This document shows positions 61,100 through 64,000 of a DNA stretch of 64,000 bases, piece after piece. Position 1 is the stretch's first letter, and each line of letters opens with the position of its first letter. Both the position numbers and the translations under genes were made by a program. The notes beneath the pieces are model-generated. The model was not told the origin of the DNA. It ran no database searches and saw only the letters and a list, made by a program, of their open reading frames with translations. Source of the stretch: Gammaproteobacteria bacterium. GTDB taxonomy: Bacteria; Pseudomonadota; Gammaproteobacteria; Pseudomonadales; Pseudomonadaceae. Location: assembly GCA_012728415.1 (NCBI GenBank), contig JAAYFD010000025.1:52948-116947 (forward strand), read 5' to 3'.

Positions 61100-61882
61100 A
61101 TGGAACTGTTGTTGTATCTGGCAGTGGGCGCCGTGTCTGGCGTGCTGGCGGGGCTGTTTGGTGTCGGCGGCGGGCTGATTCTGGTGCCGGCGCTTGTTTA
61201 CAGCCTGAAAGCACAGGGTGTCAGCGCCGATGTGTTGACTCACATTGCCGTTGGCACCTCGCTGGCAACCATTGTTTTCACCTCGGTCAATTCGGTGCTG
61301 GCGCACCAAAAGCACAAAGCAATTTTGTGGCACCTGGTGCGGCCAATCAGTATTGGTGTGCTGATTGGCACGGCGCTGGGGGCGATGACCGCTGCACAAA
61401 TCCAGGGCCCGATGCTACAAAAAATCATCGGTGTGTTTGCCATCTGCATGTCAGCCCAAATGGCTTTCAATTTGGCACCAAAAACCCGTCGCCCGCCACC
61501 GGGTAGGCCGGGACTGGTCGCTGCCGGTGGTTTTATTGGCTGGGCTTCGGCCATTTTTGGTATTGCCGGTGGCTCCCTGACGGTGCCTTTTCTGGCCTGG
61601 CGCAGCGTGGTGATGCAAAAGGCAGTGGCCACCTCGGCGGCCTGTGGTGTCCCCATTGCGCTGGCCGCGGCCATTGGCTATGTATTCACAGGCTGGGGCA
61701 GCGCTGGCCTGCCGGACTGGAGCACGGGCTTTGTTTACTGGCCGGCAGTAGTGGGCATGGCCTCCACCTCGATGCTGTTTGCCCGGGTTGGTGCCAGACT
61801 GGCACACCGGCTGGATCCTGTACTGCTCAAGCGGCTATTTGCTCTGATGCTGCTGGCAATTGGCCTGAACTTTCTTCTTTAA
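61100..61882 (+). CDS. TSUP family sulfite exporter (TauE/SafE)
   Basis: MELLLYLAVGAVSGVLAGLFGVGGGLILVPALVYSL; second repeat GFIGWASAIFGIAGGSLTVPFL. Confidence 0.93.
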   Translation: MELLLYLAVGAVSGVLAGLFGVGGGLILVPALVYSLKAQGVSADVLTHIAVGTSLATIVFTSVNSVLAHQKHKAILWHLVRPISIGVLIGTALGAMTAAQIQGPMLQKIIGVFAICMSAQMAFNLAPKTRRPPPGRPGLVAAGGFIGWASAIFGIAGGSLTVPFLAWRSVVMQKAVATSAACGVPIALAAAIGYVFTGWGSAGLPDWSTGFVYWPAVVGMASTSMLFARVGARLAHRLDPVLLKRLFALMLLAIGLNFLL

Positions 61883-61903
61883 GCAGAATCTGACGAGAAC
61901 GAT

Positions 61904-62698
61904 ATGCTGCAATACCCCGCAATTGATCCGGTTGCCATTGCCATTGGTCCGTTAAAAATCCACTGGTACGGCCTGATGTATCTGGTCGGTATTGGAGCTG
62001 CCTGGCTGCTGGCCAAACGGCGGCTGGCGCAGTTTGACCCGTCCTGGAACAAGGACACCCTGTCGGACCTGGTGTTCTGGTGTGCGCTGGGCGTGATTGC
62101 CGGCGGACGGCTGGGTTATGTGTTGTTTTATGATCTGGCGTCTTACATTGCCAACCCGGCACTGGTACTGCGCATCTGGGAAGGCGGCATGTCGTTTCAT
62201 GGCGGCTTTATCGGCGTGTTGCTGGCGGTATTCTGGTTTGCCCGCAAACAGAAGAAGCCCTTCTGGGCGCTGATGGACTTTATTGCCCCGCTGGTGCCCA
62301 TCGGTTTGGGTGCGGGCCGCATCGGGAACTTTATCAACGCCGAACTTTGGGGCAAGGCCAGCTCTGTGCCCTGGGCGATGATTTTCCCCACCGACCCGGC
62401 CCAGCTGCCACGTCACCCGTCGCAGCTGTACCAGTTTGCCCTGGAAGGTGTGGCGCTGTTTGTCATTCTCTGGCTCTACACCCGCAAACCACGGCCCACC
62501 ATGGCGGTATCCGGGCTGTTTGCCCTGTGTTATGGCATATTCCGTTTTGCGGTTGAATTTGTCCGCGTGCCGGATGCCCAGCTCGGCTATCTGGCGTTTG
62601 ACTGGCTGACCATGGGGCAGATTTTGTGCTTGCCGATGATGGCAGTCGGCATCTTGCTGATGTTTATCGCTTACCGGCGCGAGGAGGCGCAGGCATGA
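61904..62698 (+). CDS. lgt: Prolipoprotein diacylglyceryl transferase
   Basis: [34 protein letters not shown]. Confidence 0.97.
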   Translation: MLQYPAIDPVAIAIGPLKIHWYGLMYLVGIGAAWLLAKRRLAQFDPSWNKDTLSDLVFWCALGVIAGGRLGYVLFYDLASYIANPALVLRIWEGGMSFHGGFIGVLLAVFWFARKQKKPFWALMDFIAPLVPIGLGAGRIGNFINAELWGKASSVPWAMIFPTDPAQLPRHPSQLYQFALEGVALFVILWLYTRKPRPTMAVSGLFALCYGIFRFAVEFVRVPDAQLGYLAFDWLTMGQILCLPMMAVGILLMFIAYRREEAQA

Positions 62699-63489
62699 AA
62701 CAGTATCTTGACCTGATGCGCCACGTGCGCGACCACGGTATCGACAAGGCTGACCGTACCGGCACCGGCACTCGCAGTGTTTTCGGTCACCAAATGCGTT
62801 TTGATCTGGCCGACGGCTTTCCGCTGGTGACTACGAAAAAGTGTCATTTGCGCTCTATCATTCATGAACTGCTGTGGTTCTTGCAGGGTGATACCAATAT
62901 CAAATACCTGCAGGACAACGGCGTACGCATCTGGGATGAATGGGCCGATGAAAATGGCGATCTGGGCCCGGTGTATGGCTACCAGTGGCGCAGCTGGCCG
63001 GCACCCAATGGCGAATCCATCGACCAGATCAGCAAGCTGGTGCAGATGATCAAGACCAATCCTGACTCACGCCGCCTGGTTGTCTCCGCCTGGAACCCGG
63101 CGCTGGTTGATGACATGGCGCTGCCGCCCTGCCATGCGCTGTTCCAGTTCTATGTAGCGAACGGCAAGCTCAGTTGCCAGCTGTATCAGCGTTCGGCGGA
63201 CATCTTTCTCGGCGTGCCCTTCAACATTGCCAGCTACGCCCTGCTGACCATGATGCTGGCGCAGGTATGCGGCCTTGAGGCGGGCGAATTCATCTGGACC
63301 GGCGGTGACTGCCACCTGTATTCCAACCACATGGAGCAGGTGGAAGAGCAGCTGTCGCGCACGCCTTTCCCGCTGCCCACGATGAAGATCAATCCTGACG
63401 TGAAGGATGTTTTTGCCTTTCGCTTTGAGGACTTTGAGCTGTGTGATTACCAGGCGCATCCGCATATCAAGGCTGTTGTAGCAGTTTAG
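62695..63489 (+). CDS. thyA: Thymidylate synthase
   Basis: [52 protein letters not shown] active site; ATGA overlap with lgt. Confidence 0.97.
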   Translation: MKQYLDLMRHVRDHGIDKADRTGTGTRSVFGHQMRFDLADGFPLVTTKKCHLRSIIHELLWFLQGDTNIKYLQDNGVRIWDEWADENGDLGPVYGYQWRSWPAPNGESIDQISKLVQMIKTNPDSRRLVVSAWNPALVDDMALPPCHALFQFYVANGKLSCQLYQRSADIFLGVPFNIASYALLTMMLAQVCGLEAGEFIWTGGDCHLYSNHMEQVEEQLSRTPFPLPTMKINPDVKDVFAFRFEDFELCDYQAHPHIKAVVAV

Positions 63490-64000
63490 TTTTTTGCTGT
63501 GCGGTGTGGGTGCGGGCTGGTGACTACGCACCTGCGCCGAAGCAAGCTTCGACACAGGTGCTGAGGCCTTGCCCAGTCCCCGGCCCGCACCAATGCACCG
63601 CGTGCATTGGGAGAGTGGGTGGCCCGGCGTTGCCGGGCTGCTGTCGCTTCTTCAGATTGAACGAATGTGTCAGCCTGCCACTTCGATGGTTTCGAGCTGT
63701 AGATTATCGGGTGCATTTGCATATCAAGGCTGTTGTAGCGGGTTGGTTTTTTGCTGTGCGGTGTGGGTGCGGGCTGGTGACTGTGCTGCGGCTACGCACC
63801 TGCGCCGAAGCAAGCTTCGACACAAGTGCTGAGGCCTTGCCCAGTCCCCGGCCCGCATCAATACACCGCGTGCATTGGGAGAGTGGGTGGCCCGGCGTTG
63901 CCGGGCTGCTGTCGCTTCTTCAGATTGAACGAATGTGTCAGCCTGCCACTTCGATGGTTTCGAGCTGTAGATTATCGGGTGCATTTGCATATCAAGGCTG
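63463..64000 (+). repeat. Tandem array of 257/268-bp hairpin-rich units starting within thyA 3' end and continuing past the window
   Basis: catatcaaggctgttgtag occurs at 63463 and 63720, and its start (catatcaaggctg) recurs at 63988; units nearly identical apart from an 11-bp indel (tgtgctgcggc) and a few substitutions. Confidence 0.92.

Noticed and set aside
63486-63990. Two similar minus-strand ORFs (78 and 88 aa, MQMHPIIYSSKPSKWQADTF...)
   Set aside because: They are products of the tandem repeat, lack SDs and span hairpins; likely non-coding.
63463-64000. Integron attC array or CRISPR interpretation of the terminal repeats
   Set aside because: No GTTRRRY/RYYYAAC core sites, no integrase seen, and units of about 260 bp are far too long for CRISPR repeats.

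Overview
64 kb chromosomal window from a gammaproteobacterium. Gene order (ppx/trxA/rho/ubiD, serA/D2HGDH, mutM/yfhL/coaD, rpiA/ilvA, lgt/thyA) resembles Pseudomonadales/Oceanospirillales; this is inference, not a taxonomic assignment. It is mostly housekeeping DNA: dnaA (partial, runs off the left edge), ppx, trxA, rho, ubiD, frdABCD, dnr/dnrP, serA, D-2-hydroxyglutarate dehydrogenase, mutM, coaD, a GGDEF-EAL protein, aspartate kinase, sir2, an iron-type ADH, mgtE, a broken mgtC, pbpC plus alpha-2-macroglobulin, a NYN/PIN-like protein, ilvD, rpiA, ilvA, nrdD/nrdG, lgt and thyA. No rRNA, tRNA, CRISPR array or intact transposon was recognised. The observations I consider most worth following up are: (1) anaerobic ribonucleotide reductase appears split, with the glycyl-radical tail (RVMGYHRPVSAFNKGK) encoded by a separate 50-codon ORF with its own Shine-Dalgarno (SD), 413 bp after the catalytic ORF, and two REP-like hairpin repeats lying between them; (2) a textbook pair of NrdR boxes 31 bp apart plus an ANR/FNR-type box upstream of nrdD; (3) mutually exclusive hairpins that could mask the mgtE SD; (4) mgtC disrupted by two apparent 1-bp deletions; (5) a tandem array of 257/268-bp hairpin-rich units that includes the 3' end of thyA and runs off the right edge; (6) dnaA in an atypical neighbourhood with a repeat-expanded linker; (7) a 15-bp stem hairpin between trxA and rho.
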